From contig CAYONP010000010.1 of NCBI GenBank assembly GCA_964405335.1, forward strand, positions 1-64,000: DNA of 64,000 nt. Reading direction: 5' to 3'. The translations under genes were made by a program, and so were the position numbers. Under the pieces are notes generated by a model, which worked only from the letters and a program-made list of their open reading frames with translations, was not told where the DNA came from and made no database searches. Below, in pieces: positions 22,457 through 30,403 of the stretch. The stretch's first letter is position 1, and each line of letters opens with the position of its first letter. The DNA comes from CAYONP01 sp964405335 (GTDB lineage Bacteria; Armatimonadota; UBA10988).

Positions 22457-23785
22457 CTAGCTCAACTCGGCCAGCAGGGCCGGCGGCTCGGTCAGGTCGG
22501 TGACCTTCAGGTCGAGGTTGCGGGGATTGGGCAGCGGGCCGAGGGGATCGATGCCCATCCGGCCGTAGATCGTGCCCAGCAGCTCGTGCGGATGGACCGG
22601 CCGCTCGGTCGGCTGCGAGCCGGTGGCGTCGGAGGCGCCGATGACCTGCCCGCCGCGGAATCCGCCGCCGGCGACGACGGCCGAGAAGCACTGGCCGTAA
22701 TGCCCTCGCCCGCCGTTCCACGGCGCCTGCCAGTCGACCTTCGGCGTGCGGCCGAACTCGCCCGACCACCAGACGATGGTGCTCTCGAGCAGCCCGCGGT
22801 CGGCCAGGTCGGCGAGCAGCGTGCCGAACCCGCGGTCGAGCTCCGGCAGCTTGCGCCGCATGGTCTCGAAATGCTGCTTGTGCGTGTCCCACCCGCCGTA
22901 ATTGAGAGTGATGTAAGGCACGCCCACCTCGACCAGCCGCCGGGCCATGAGGCAGGACTGGCCGAAGGTGCTGCGGCCGTAACGATCGCGCAGCTCGGCC
23001 GGCTCGGTCGACAGGTCGAAGACCTTGCCCGCGTCGCCGAGGATCAGGTCGTAGGCCGCGGTCTCGGCCGCGTCGAGGGCGGCGAAGCGGGGATCGCCGG
23101 GGATCGCGGTGCCGAGGCTGTCGAGCCGGTGCATCAGCTCGCGCCGGCCGCGCTGGCGCTCCTCGGTGAGCCCCTCGAGGATGATCCCCTCGACGGTGAA
23201 CACCCGCGCGTTCGGGTCGCCGCCGGTGGCGAACGGCTTGTACCGCGCGCCGAGGCAGCCGGCCTCGTCGAACCGCCCCTGCGGCGTGGTGAGCACGATG
23301 TAGGGGGGGATCAGGCCGGTGTAGCCGGCGTCGTAGCCGCGGAACCGCGAGACCACCGCGCCGACGCAGGGGAAGACGATCCGCCCGCCCTCCTGGCGCC
23401 CAGTCTGGACGATGTACGACGCCGTCTCGTGCCCGTTGTTGCCGTGGCTCATCGCCCGCAGGACCGCGTACTTGTCGGCCTGCTTGGCCAGCTCGGGCAT
23501 CAGTTGGCCGATCTGGATGCCGTCGACATTGGTCGCGATGGGGGTGTTCAGCGGGCCACAGTAGTCGGCCCCGGCGGCCGGTTTCGGGTCGAACGTATCG
23601 AGGTGCGCCGGCCCGCCCCACATCCAGATCTGGATCACCGAGCGCGCCGGTTCGGGCGCCGGTGGCGGGGCGGGTTCGGGCTCGGCCCAGGCGCGGCCGG
23701 CCAGCGTGGCGCCGGCGGCGCCGGCGAGCAGGCCGCCCAGCGCGGCGCGGCGGGTGATCTCACAACCGTCTCTGCGCTCGTTCAT
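22457..23785 (-). CDS. DUF1501 domain protein (Tat-exported)
   Basis: Protein of 442 residues with a twin-arginine-type signal (ITRRAALGGLLAGAAGATLA). Family marks are IWMWGGPAHLDTFDPKP, HGNNGHETASY, YGGWDTHKQHFETM and WWSGEFGRTPKVD, which belong to the alkaline-phosphatase/sulfatase-like fold; Asp and His metal-type residues are retained in WDTH and EFGRTP. The biochemical activity of DUF1501 proteins is not established. GGGAG lies five bases before the ATG. It sits 15 bases after the DUF1549/DUF1553 gene, the standard planctomycete pair thought to be made and exported together. Confidence 0.92.
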   Translation of the reverse strand: MNERRDGCEITRRAALGGLLAGAAGATLAGRAWAEPEPAPPPAPEPARSVIQIWMWGGPAHLDTFDPKPAAGADYCGPLNTPIATNVDGIQIGQLMPELAKQADKYAVLRAMSHGNNGHETASYIVQTGRQEGGRIVFPCVGAVVSRFRGYDAGYTGLIPPYIVLTTPQGRFDEAGCLGARYKPFATGGDPNARVFTVEGIILEGLTEERQRGRRELMHRLDSLGTAIPGDPRFAALDAAETAAYDLILGDAGKVFDLSTEPAELRDRYGRSTFGQSCLMARRLVEVGVPYITLNYGGWDTHKQHFETMRRKLPELDRGFGTLLADLADRGLLESTIVWWSGEFGRTPKVDWQAPWNGGRGHYGQCFSAVVAGGGFRGGQVIGASDATGSQPTERPVHPHELLGTIYGRMGIDPLGPLPNPRNLDLKVTDLTEPPALLAELS

Positions 23786-23800
23786 CGTCGCTCCCGCGGC

Positions 23801-25363
23801 TCAGTGCCGGTAGAGGAACTCCTTGCTGTTGATCAGCGCCCAGGCCAGATCGACGGCGGCTTGGGTGCGATTGACGAAGGCGCCCTGGAAGTACTCGAGG
23901 GCGATGGCCGCTTCGGCCGCGGTCGGCTCGCGGCTGAGCAGGTTGACATACAGCGCGGCGACCAGCTTCTCATTGCTGCCGCCGGCCCAGGCGATGCAGC
24001 CGTGCAGGCGGCCGCCGCGCTCGAGCCGCCGCTGCACATCGCTCGAGTTGAGCAGGTGCAGACGCTGCGCATCGCTCGGCTGGTTGTTCCGTTCGCCCAG
24101 CAGCCCGGTGTCTCGCGCCGGCCGGCCGAACAGCTCGAGAAACGGGCTGGTGATGCTCCCATCGGCCAGGGCGACGGTGTGCTGGTCGTACGGGATCCAG
24201 GTGAACGGCTCGGGGATGTTGCTCGAGTAGCTCTCGCCCTCGCCGGTGAACCAGCGCAGGATGTCGGCCAGGATCTCGGCGTCGATCCGTCGCATGACAT
24301 AATGCGCGAACCGCGCCTCGGCCTCGGGCACCGCGCTGCGCGGAATGGCCGACTGCTGATACGTGCGCGAGGCGCAGATCAGCCGCATCAGAGCGCGCTG
24401 ATCCCAGTTCGCCTCGACCAGCGCGGCGGCCAGCAGGTCGAGCAGCTCCGGGTTGACCGGCGGGTTGTCGGCGCGCAGGTCGTCGGGCTCGTGGACCACG
24501 CCACGGCCCATCATCCAGGCCCACATCCGGTTGGCCGCGGCGCGGGCGAACCAGGGGTTGTCGGGCCGGATGAGCCAGTCGGCGAAGGCGATGCGCGGGT
24601 CGTCGCCGGCGGCGACGGTCAGCGTGCTGCCGTCGGGCAGGAGGGCGACCAGCGGCTCGGTCGGCGCCGGGTCGTTGTAGACGATCTCTTCTTTCCACTC
24701 CCGCGTCGGTTTGAAGGCGACCCGCGAGAAGACCGTCGCCAGGCCCTCGCGCTGCGCCGGAGTCCAGCTCTCCCAGCGGGTGCCCAGGAAGGTCAGCGAG
24801 ACGGCGGCAGCGAGGTTCTCCGGCTCGTTGCCCTGCACCGCGCGGTAGAAGTTGACCGGCGGGTCGCGGAAGTTGCTGCCGCTGCTGGTCAGCAGCGCGC
24901 GGGCGAACTGGTCGTACGGCAGGTTGGCCGCCACCGCGTCGTGGAGCCAGCGGTGATAGGCCTGCACCGCGTTGGGCCACAGGTTGATCGGAAACTCGGC
25001 CTTGACCCGCAGGATGTCGCACCAGCGCAGGGCCCAGTAGTCGACGAACTCGGGCCGCGTCATCAGCGAGTCGACCAGCGCCGCGCGCTTGCCCGGCTCG
25101 CGGCTGTCGGTGAAGGCGAGCCACTCTTCGGGCTGCGGCAGCGTGCCGCAGAGATCGAGGAAGACCCGGCGTAGGTAGACGTCGTCGGAGCTTGGGTTGG
25201 CCGGCCGGATGCCCAACGCGGTCAACTGCGCGCGCACCGGCGCGTCGATGGCTGTGGCCTCAACCGGCGGGTCGTCGAGCTCGAACGGCGCGACGGCATC
25301 GCCCGCCAACGCCGGAGCGACGAGGAAGTAGACCCACCAAACCCGCGCACCCGCCCACCGCAC
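23801..25363 (-). CDS. DUF1549/DUF1553 domain protein
   Basis: Exported protein of 520 residues. GTG at 25363 is preferred over an ATG ten codons upstream because GGAGG sits about eight bases before it and the product then begins with a clean signal (RWAGARVWWVYFLVAPALAG). DUF1549 spans the first half: YLRRVFLDLCGTLPQPEEWLAF, DSLMTRPEFVDYWALRWCDIL and PYDQFARALLTSSGSNF. DUF1553 follows: LADWLIRPDNPWFARAAANR with WAWMMGRGVVHEPDDLRADNPP, and ALINSKEFLYRH at the end. It lacks the heme-binding PSD1 domain often fused at the N-terminus. First gene of the DUF1549-DUF1501-PPC-Rid transcript. Known only as a conserved, planctomycete-typical surface-system component. Confidence 0.9.
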   Translation of the reverse strand: MRWAGARVWWVYFLVAPALAGDAVAPFELDDPPVEATAIDAPVRAQLTALGIRPANPSSDDVYLRRVFLDLCGTLPQPEEWLAFTDSREPGKRAALVDSLMTRPEFVDYWALRWCDILRVKAEFPINLWPNAVQAYHRWLHDAVAANLPYDQFARALLTSSGSNFRDPPVNFYRAVQGNEPENLAAAVSLTFLGTRWESWTPAQREGLATVFSRVAFKPTREWKEEIVYNDPAPTEPLVALLPDGSTLTVAAGDDPRIAFADWLIRPDNPWFARAAANRMWAWMMGRGVVHEPDDLRADNPPVNPELLDLLAAALVEANWDQRALMRLICASRTYQQSAIPRSAVPEAEARFAHYVMRRIDAEILADILRWFTGEGESYSSNIPEPFTWIPYDQHTVALADGSITSPFLELFGRPARDTGLLGERNNQPSDAQRLHLLNSSDVQRRLERGGRLHGCIAWAGGSNEKLVAALYVNLLSREPTAAEAAIALEYFQGAFVNRTQAAVDLAWALINSKEFLYRH

Positions 25364-25501
25364 GGCCTTCCCTCCGCTACCTACCCATACCATTCTGACG
25401 ACAAGGTTGTCGCTTTAGTTCGCGCCGGGCGGTGAAGGACCTGTCACGGTCGATCGGTGTTCACCCGATCGGCGTTGGTTTTGGGGCTGACATTGCTGAA
25501 T

Positions 25502-25579
25502 GGTGCCACTGGCGGCTGGTCCGCCAGTGCTGTCCAGCAGCGCGTCGGCGGCACTGGCGGGCAAGCCGCCAGTGGCACC
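25502..25579. repeat. 78-bp nested palindromic repeat
   Basis: GGTGCCACTGGCGGC (25502-25516) and its exact complement (25565-25579) flank a second inverted pair, CCGCCAGTGC (25521-25530) with GCACTGGCGG (25551-25560). A partial copy in the opposite orientation lies at 56134-56187. The rest of the 257-base gap 25364-25620 shows nothing else clear. Confidence 0.85.
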
Positions 25580-25620
25580 GTGAGGGCTTCTTGGGGCCCA
25601 AGGTCAACGCCTATGGGTGG

Positions 25621-26340
25621 TCAGCCCATCTCCTCGCGCATGACCGGTGCCAGACCGCGTAGCGCGGCGGCGCAGTCGCCGGTGAAGCTCGAGCCGTGCA
25701 TGATCGCCAAGGTCTTCGGTGCGAGCTGGGCCAGCTTCTCCAGCAGGCCGTCGGTCTTGGGGGTGTAGGGCATGTAGTCCATCAGCGGCGAGGCCTGCAT
25801 GCCCCGCATCGCCGCGCGGCAGCGGTCGAGCAGGTCGTCCTCGGTCAGCGGCTCGCGCTGCCCGCCTTGGTGAAACAGGTCCGAGCAGAACAGCGTCCCG
25901 TCGGTCTCGTCGAACAGCACGCCGGCGTCCCAGCCGTGCGGCAGGTGCGGCGTGGGGACGAACCGGAATCGGTGCCGGCCGGTCTCGACCACCTCGCTCG
26001 GGTGCAGCCCGCGCGGCGGACGGTTCGAGAAATCGGCCAGGTTGACCATCGCGCCGATGATGCCGCACATCGGCGTGGCGTTGGGCGCGGCGGCGAGCCA
26101 TTCGTTCAGCGCGCCGCACTCATCGACCTCGAAGTGGCTGAAGCTGATCCAGCGCAGATCGGCCACGTCGATCAGCTTGCCGACCGCCTCGCGCAGCGGC
26201 TGGTGATGCATCCTCATGCCGGTGTGGAAGAGCAGCGGCTCCTCGTCGCGGACCAGGAAGTGGCTGAACTGCAGGTCGAACTCGGCCACATGGAGGGTCA
26301 GGCGAAACACGTCGGGTGCGATCTCGGCGATGTCGGTCAC
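25621..26340 (-). CDS. ODP-type diiron metallo-beta-lactamase-fold protein
   Basis: Protein of 239 residues matching the diiron domain of flavodiiron proteins without the flavodoxin part, as in the oxygen-binding diiron protein (ODP) sensors. Ligands are visible at family spacing: His69-x-Glu71-x-Asp73 (SHFEVDECG), His132 (PTPHLPHGW), Asp154 (LFCSDLF) and His215 (IMHGSSF). Expected role is O2 or NO binding or reduction, or oxygen sensing in the cytosol. The start is GTG with AAGGAG five bases upstream. It is divergent from the giant SARP/NB-ARC regulator with 136 bases between the starts, so a sensing link is possible but unproven. Confidence 0.83.
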   Translation of the reverse strand: MTDIAEIAPDVFRLTLHVAEFDLQFSHFLVRDEEPLLFHTGMRMHHQPLREAVGKLIDVADLRWISFSHFEVDECGALNEWLAAAPNATPMCGIIGAMVNLADFSNRPPRGLHPSEVVETGRHRFRFVPTPHLPHGWDAGVLFDETDGTLFCSDLFHQGGQREPLTEDDLLDRCRAAMRGMQASPLMDYMPYTPKTDGLLEKLAQLAPKTLAIMHGSSFTGDCAAALRGLAPVMREEMG

Positions 26341-26476
26341 GGTCGCTCCTTCGGCTCACTGTTCCACCAGTGTGAGTCCGCAGCGCGCCGGCGGAATGGG
26401 CGGCGAGGCTCAGGTTTCGCGCCGTCCGGCCGATACGGATCTGCGGCGGCACGAGCGGCGCCGCCCAGGCGAACGA

Positions 26477-29400
26477 GTGAGCGGCGACTGCCAGATTGAC
26501 CTCTTCGGCGGCCTGCGCGTGACGCAGGGCGAACGCGTGATCACCCGTTTCCGCACCACCAAGACCGCCGCCCTGTTGGCCTACCTCGCCGGCGAGGTCG
26601 GTCGGCCGCGGCCGCGTGACGAGCTGATCGAGCAGCTCTGGCCCGAGGCCGAGCCGGCTGCCGGCCGCAACAGCCTGAGCGTGGCGCTGTCGTCGCTGCG
26701 CAGCCAGCTCGAGCCACCCGGCTCCGGCGCCTGCATCCTCACCGCCGACCGGCACACCGTCGGGTTGAACCAGCCGGCGGTCGACGTCGATCTCGACCGC
26801 TTTCGCCGCTGGCTGCGCCTGGCCCGCGAGGCAGGCGGAGGCGACCGGCTCGAGGCGCTCCGCGGCGCGGTCGAGTGTTACCGCGGTGAGCTGCTGCCTG
26901 AATTCTACGACGATTGGGCGGTGGCGCTACGCCGCCAGTGCGCGGGCGAGTATGCCGCCGCCGCCGCGGCGCTGGTCGCCGAGCTGAGCGACCGTGGCGA
27001 CACCGCCGGCGCGCTGCACTGGGCCACCCAGGCCGCCGAGCGCGCGCCGCTCGACGAAGCGCTCTGCGCCGCCGAACTGCGCCTGTTACTCGACGCCGGC
27101 CGCGCCGGCGAGGCGCGGGCGCGGTACGACTCGTTTCTCGAACGCCTGGCCAACGAGGTCGGCCTGCCGCCTTCCGAGGCCCTCGAGTCGCTCGGCGACG
27201 CCCTCGCCGCCGAGCCGGCGGCCGAGGCGCCCGAGCCGCCGCCCGAGGTCTCGCCACGGCGCGGCGGCATCGTCACCTACTGGCTCCTCGCCCAGGCCGA
27301 CGACTCGCCGGTCGAGGCGATCGAGCGGCGGCTGCGCGAGCACCGCGGGACGATCATCGAGGCGGTCGCCGGCTCGGTTGCCGCGGTGTTCGACCGGCCG
27401 AGCGAGGCGCTCGCCTGTGCCGCGGCGGTGCAGCGCGAGCGGGCCGAGGCGCCGGACCGGCCGCGGCTCGCCCTGCACACCGCCGAGCTGGCCGATGCCG
27501 AGGGCTTCTGCGGCTCGGCGCTGCAGGCCGCGCGACGGCTGGTCGGCGCGGCGCACCCCGGCCAGACGGTGCTGACCGAAACCTGCGCGGCGCTGCTGCG
27601 CTGTGGGCTGGAGCCGGGGCTCTGGCTGGTCGACCTGGGCGCCTGGCGGCTCGACGGCGCACAGCGGCCGGAGACGTTGTACCAACTCGATTACCCCGAA
27701 CTCGACCCGCATCGCTTCCCGCCGCTGCAGGCCGAGGTCGGTTACGCGGCGCGACTACCGCTGCAACTGACCCGCTTCATCGGCCGCGCGGCCGAGCTGA
27801 GCCGGATCGACGAACTGCTGCTCGACGAGCGAGCCCGGCTGGTGACCATCACCGGCCCGGGCGGGACCGGCAAGACGCGGCTCTCGCTCGAAGCGGCGCG
27901 CCTGCTGGTCCAGCCGTTCGCCGGCGCGGTCTGGTTCGTCCCGCTGGCCGAGGTGCGTGAGGCCGAGCGGCTGATCGACGCGCTGCGCGAAGCGCTGGGC
28001 ATTCCCTCGGTGCCCGGCTGCGACCCCTGGGCGGCGGTCGCCGAGCTGCTCGGCCGGCAGGCCGGCCTGCTGGTGCTCGACAACTTCGAGCAGCTCGTCG
28101 AGCCGGGCGCGCCGGTGGTCCAACGGCTGCTCGAGCAGCTTCCCGGCCTCTGCTGCCTGGTCTCGTCACGGCAGCCGCTGCGGCTCGGTGCCGAGCGCGA
28201 GCTGCCGCTGCCGCCGCTGCCCCTGCCCGAGCCGGGGCTGTCGCTCGAGCAACTGGCCCGCTGCGAGAGCATCGCGCTGTTCTGCGATCGCGCCGCCGCG
28301 GCACGGCCCGACTTCCACCTCAGTGAGGCCAATCGCGCGCCGCTGACCGAGCTGTGTGCCCGGCTCGACGGCATGCCGCTGGCGATCGAGCTGGCCGCCG
28401 CGCGGGCGAGTGTGCTCACCCCGGCGCAGATCCTCGAGCGCCTGGCGCGGCCGTTCGAGCTGCTGGCCAGCCGGCGGCGCGACCTGCCCGACCGGCACAA
28501 GACGCTCCGCGCCGCGATCGACTGGAGCCACGAGCTGCTCGACACCGGGCAGCAGACCTTCTTCCGCCGCCTGGCGATCTTCCGCGGCGGCTTCACCCTC
28601 GACGACGCCGAGGTCGTCTGCGACGAGCCGCTGGCGCTCGATCGCCTGGCCGAGCTGAGCGACTGCTCGCTGCTCTGCGTCGACTCGGGCCCGTCGATGC
28701 GCTACCGCCTGCTTGACGTCATCCGCCTCTACGCCGCCGACCAGCTGGCCGAGAGCGGCGAGGGCGAGGTGCTGGCCGAGCGGCATTTCGAACGCTTCGC
28801 CGGCCTCGCCGCGGAGGCCGACCGTGAGCTGGAGCAGCACGAGGACGAGGGGCTGTTGCGCCGGCTCGACGCCGAGCAGGACAACTTCGCCGCGGCGCTC
28901 GAATGGGCCCGCGACCAGCGGCCCGAGGCCGCGCTCGAGCTGGCCTGCTCGCACTGGCGCTACCGCCTGGTCCGCGGCCGGTGGCGACAGGCCCGCGACG
29001 ACCTCGAAGCCACGCTCGCCGCCGCTGGCGAGGTGCGGGTCGACCTGCGCCTGCGGGTGTTCGGCCGGCTGGGACACCTGTCTTATCGGCTGGGTGACTA
29101 CGAGCGGGCCGGCGAGCTGGCCGCCGAGTCACTCGAGCTGAGCCGCGCGCTGGACGACTCGCGCGGGGTGGCCACGGCGCTGAACGAGCTGGGCAAGGTG
29201 GCCTGGGCGCGGGGCGAGTTCGCCGCCGCGCGCGAGCTGTATGAGCAGAGCCTGGCCCTGCGCCGCGCCGACCAGAACGCCTGGTCGCTGGCCGCGGTGC
29301 TGAGCAACCTGGGCACGGTGGCCGCCGCCCAGGGCGACGACGAGGCGGCCCGGGTCTACCTCGAAGAGGGCCTGGCCCTCCGCCGCGAGCTCGGCGACCT

Positions 29401-30403
29401 GCGCGGCGTGGCCGGTTCGCTCGGCAATCTCGGCGTGCTGGCCCGCGGCCGAGGCGACCTCGAGCTGGCGGGGCGGCTGCAGGACGAGAGCCTCGCTCTG
29501 CGCCGGCAGCTCGGCGACACCGCCGGCATCGCCGCGGCGCTGAGCGACCTCGGCGTGCTGGCCGCCGAGCGTGGCGACTACGCCGCGGCCACCGCCTACC
29601 ACGGCGAGGCGCTCGAGCGGCGCCGGCAGATCGGTGACCAGCGCGGCGTGGCCAGCTCGCTGAACAACCTCGGCGTGGTGGCCATGTCGCGCGGCGACTG
29701 GGCCACGGCGCGACGGCTCTATGACGAGAGTCTCGACATCCGCCGGGCGATCGGCGATCAGCGCGGCCTGGCCCTGGCGCTGAACAACGTCGGCGACCTG
29801 GCCCTCTCGCGCGGCGACCTGGCCGCCGCCGGATCGCTGTTCGAGCAAGCCCTGGCGGTGCAGCGCGAGATTGGCGACGCCCACGGGCTGGCCCTCACGC
29901 TGGCCAACCTGGGCGAGGTGGCGCGCGGCAGCGGCGACCTGGCGCTGGCCCGGAGCTGGTTCGAGCAGTGTCTCGCGGCGGCCAACGGCACGGGCGCGCG
30001 CTGGCTGCGCGGCCACGCGCTCAAGGGCCTGGCCGACGTGGCCCGCGCCGAAGCCGAGTTCGCCGCCGGCCGCGAGCTGCTGGGGCGCTCGCTGCGCGAG
30101 CACCGTGAGTGCGACAACCTGCCGGGCATCGCCCAGGCGCTCGACGGCGCGGCGCTGCTCGAGTGGGCCGACCAGCGCCCGGCCCCTGCGGCACGCCTGG
30201 CCGGCTGCGCCGAGGCGCTGCGCGAACGACTTGCGGTGACCCTCACCCCGGCCGAGCAGGCCGAGCAGCGAGCGCTGCTCGAGGCCCTCCGCGCGGCGCT
30301 GGGCGAGCAGTTCGGCGAGGCCTGGGAGGAGGGCCGCGAGCGGCCCTGGGAGCTGGCCGTCGAGGAACTCGCCGCGGCCCTGGCGTCGCTACCCGGCGAC
30401 TGA
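26477..30403 (+). CDS. Giant transcriptional regulator: SARP/BTAD + degenerate cyclase + NB-ARC + TPR
   Basis: Protein of 1308 residues related to AfsR/SARP-type regulators. Order: OmpR-like winged helix (about 1-75, CQIDLFGGLRVTQGERVI and NSLSVALSSLRSQLE); bacterial transcriptional activation domain (about 80-245); a segment at about 262-410 with the layout of a class III adenylate/guanylate cyclase (GGIVTYWLLAQ, ALHTAELADAEGFCGSALQAARRL, GQTVLTE, LVDLGAWRL) but without the metal-binding aspartates; an NB-ARC ATPase with Walker A GPGGTGKTRL near 457 and LLVLDNFEQL as Walker B; then about ten TPR repeats (GDLALARSWFEQCLA type) from about 855 to 1175. GTG at 26477 is chosen because the winged helix begins at once. 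Convergent with, and overlapping by 15 bases, a paralogous protein. Confidence 0.85.
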   Translation: MSGDCQIDLFGGLRVTQGERVITRFRTTKTAALLAYLAGEVGRPRPRDELIEQLWPEAEPAAGRNSLSVALSSLRSQLEPPGSGACILTADRHTVGLNQPAVDVDLDRFRRWLRLAREAGGGDRLEALRGAVECYRGELLPEFYDDWAVALRRQCAGEYAAAAAALVAELSDRGDTAGALHWATQAAERAPLDEALCAAELRLLLDAGRAGEARARYDSFLERLANEVGLPPSEALESLGDALAAEPAAEAPEPPPEVSPRRGGIVTYWLLAQADDSPVEAIERRLREHRGTIIEAVAGSVAAVFDRPSEALACAAAVQRERAEAPDRPRLALHTAELADAEGFCGSALQAARRLVGAAHPGQTVLTETCAALLRCGLEPGLWLVDLGAWRLDGAQRPETLYQLDYPELDPHRFPPLQAEVGYAARLPLQLTRFIGRAAELSRIDELLLDERARLVTITGPGGTGKTRLSLEAARLLVQPFAGAVWFVPLAEVREAERLIDALREALGIPSVPGCDPWAAVAELLGRQAGLLVLDNFEQLVEPGAPVVQRLLEQLPGLCCLVSSRQPLRLGAERELPLPPLPLPEPGLSLEQLARCESIALFCDRAAAARPDFHLSEANRAPLTELCARLDGMPLAIELAAARASVLTPAQILERLARPFELLASRRRDLPDRHKTLRAAIDWSHELLDTGQQTFFRRLAIFRGGFTLDDAEVVCDEPLALDRLAELSDCSLLCVDSGPSMRYRLLDVIRLYAADQLAESGEGEVLAERHFERFAGLAAEADRELEQHEDEGLLRRLDAEQDNFAAALEWARDQRPEAALELACSHWRYRLVRGRWRQARDDLEATLAAAGEVRVDLRLRVFGRLGHLSYRLGDYERAGELAAESLELSRALDDSRGVATALNELGKVAWARGEFAAARELYEQSLALRRADQNAWSLAAVLSNLGTVAAAQGDDEAARVYLEEGLALRRELGDLRGVAGSLGNLGVLARGRGDLELAGRLQDESLALRRQLGDTAGIAAALSDLGVLAAERGDYAAATAYHGEALERRRQIGDQRGVASSLNNLGVVAMSRGDWATARRLYDESLDIRRAIGDQRGLALALNNVGDLALSRGDLAAAGSLFEQALAVQREIGDAHGLALTLANLGEVARGSGDLALARSWFEQCLAAANGTGARWLRGHALKGLADVARAEAEFAAGRELLGRSLREHRECDNLPGIAQALDGAALLEWADQRPAPAARLAGCAEALRERLAVTLTPAEQAEQRALLEALRAALGEQFGEAWEEGRERPWELAVEELAAALASLPGD

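Noticed and set aside
20118..23621. Extension of the PPC-domain frame upstream through the DUF1501 gene
   Set aside because: The extra 400 codons are an out-of-frame shadow of the DUF1501 gene; the real protein starts near 22304-22331.
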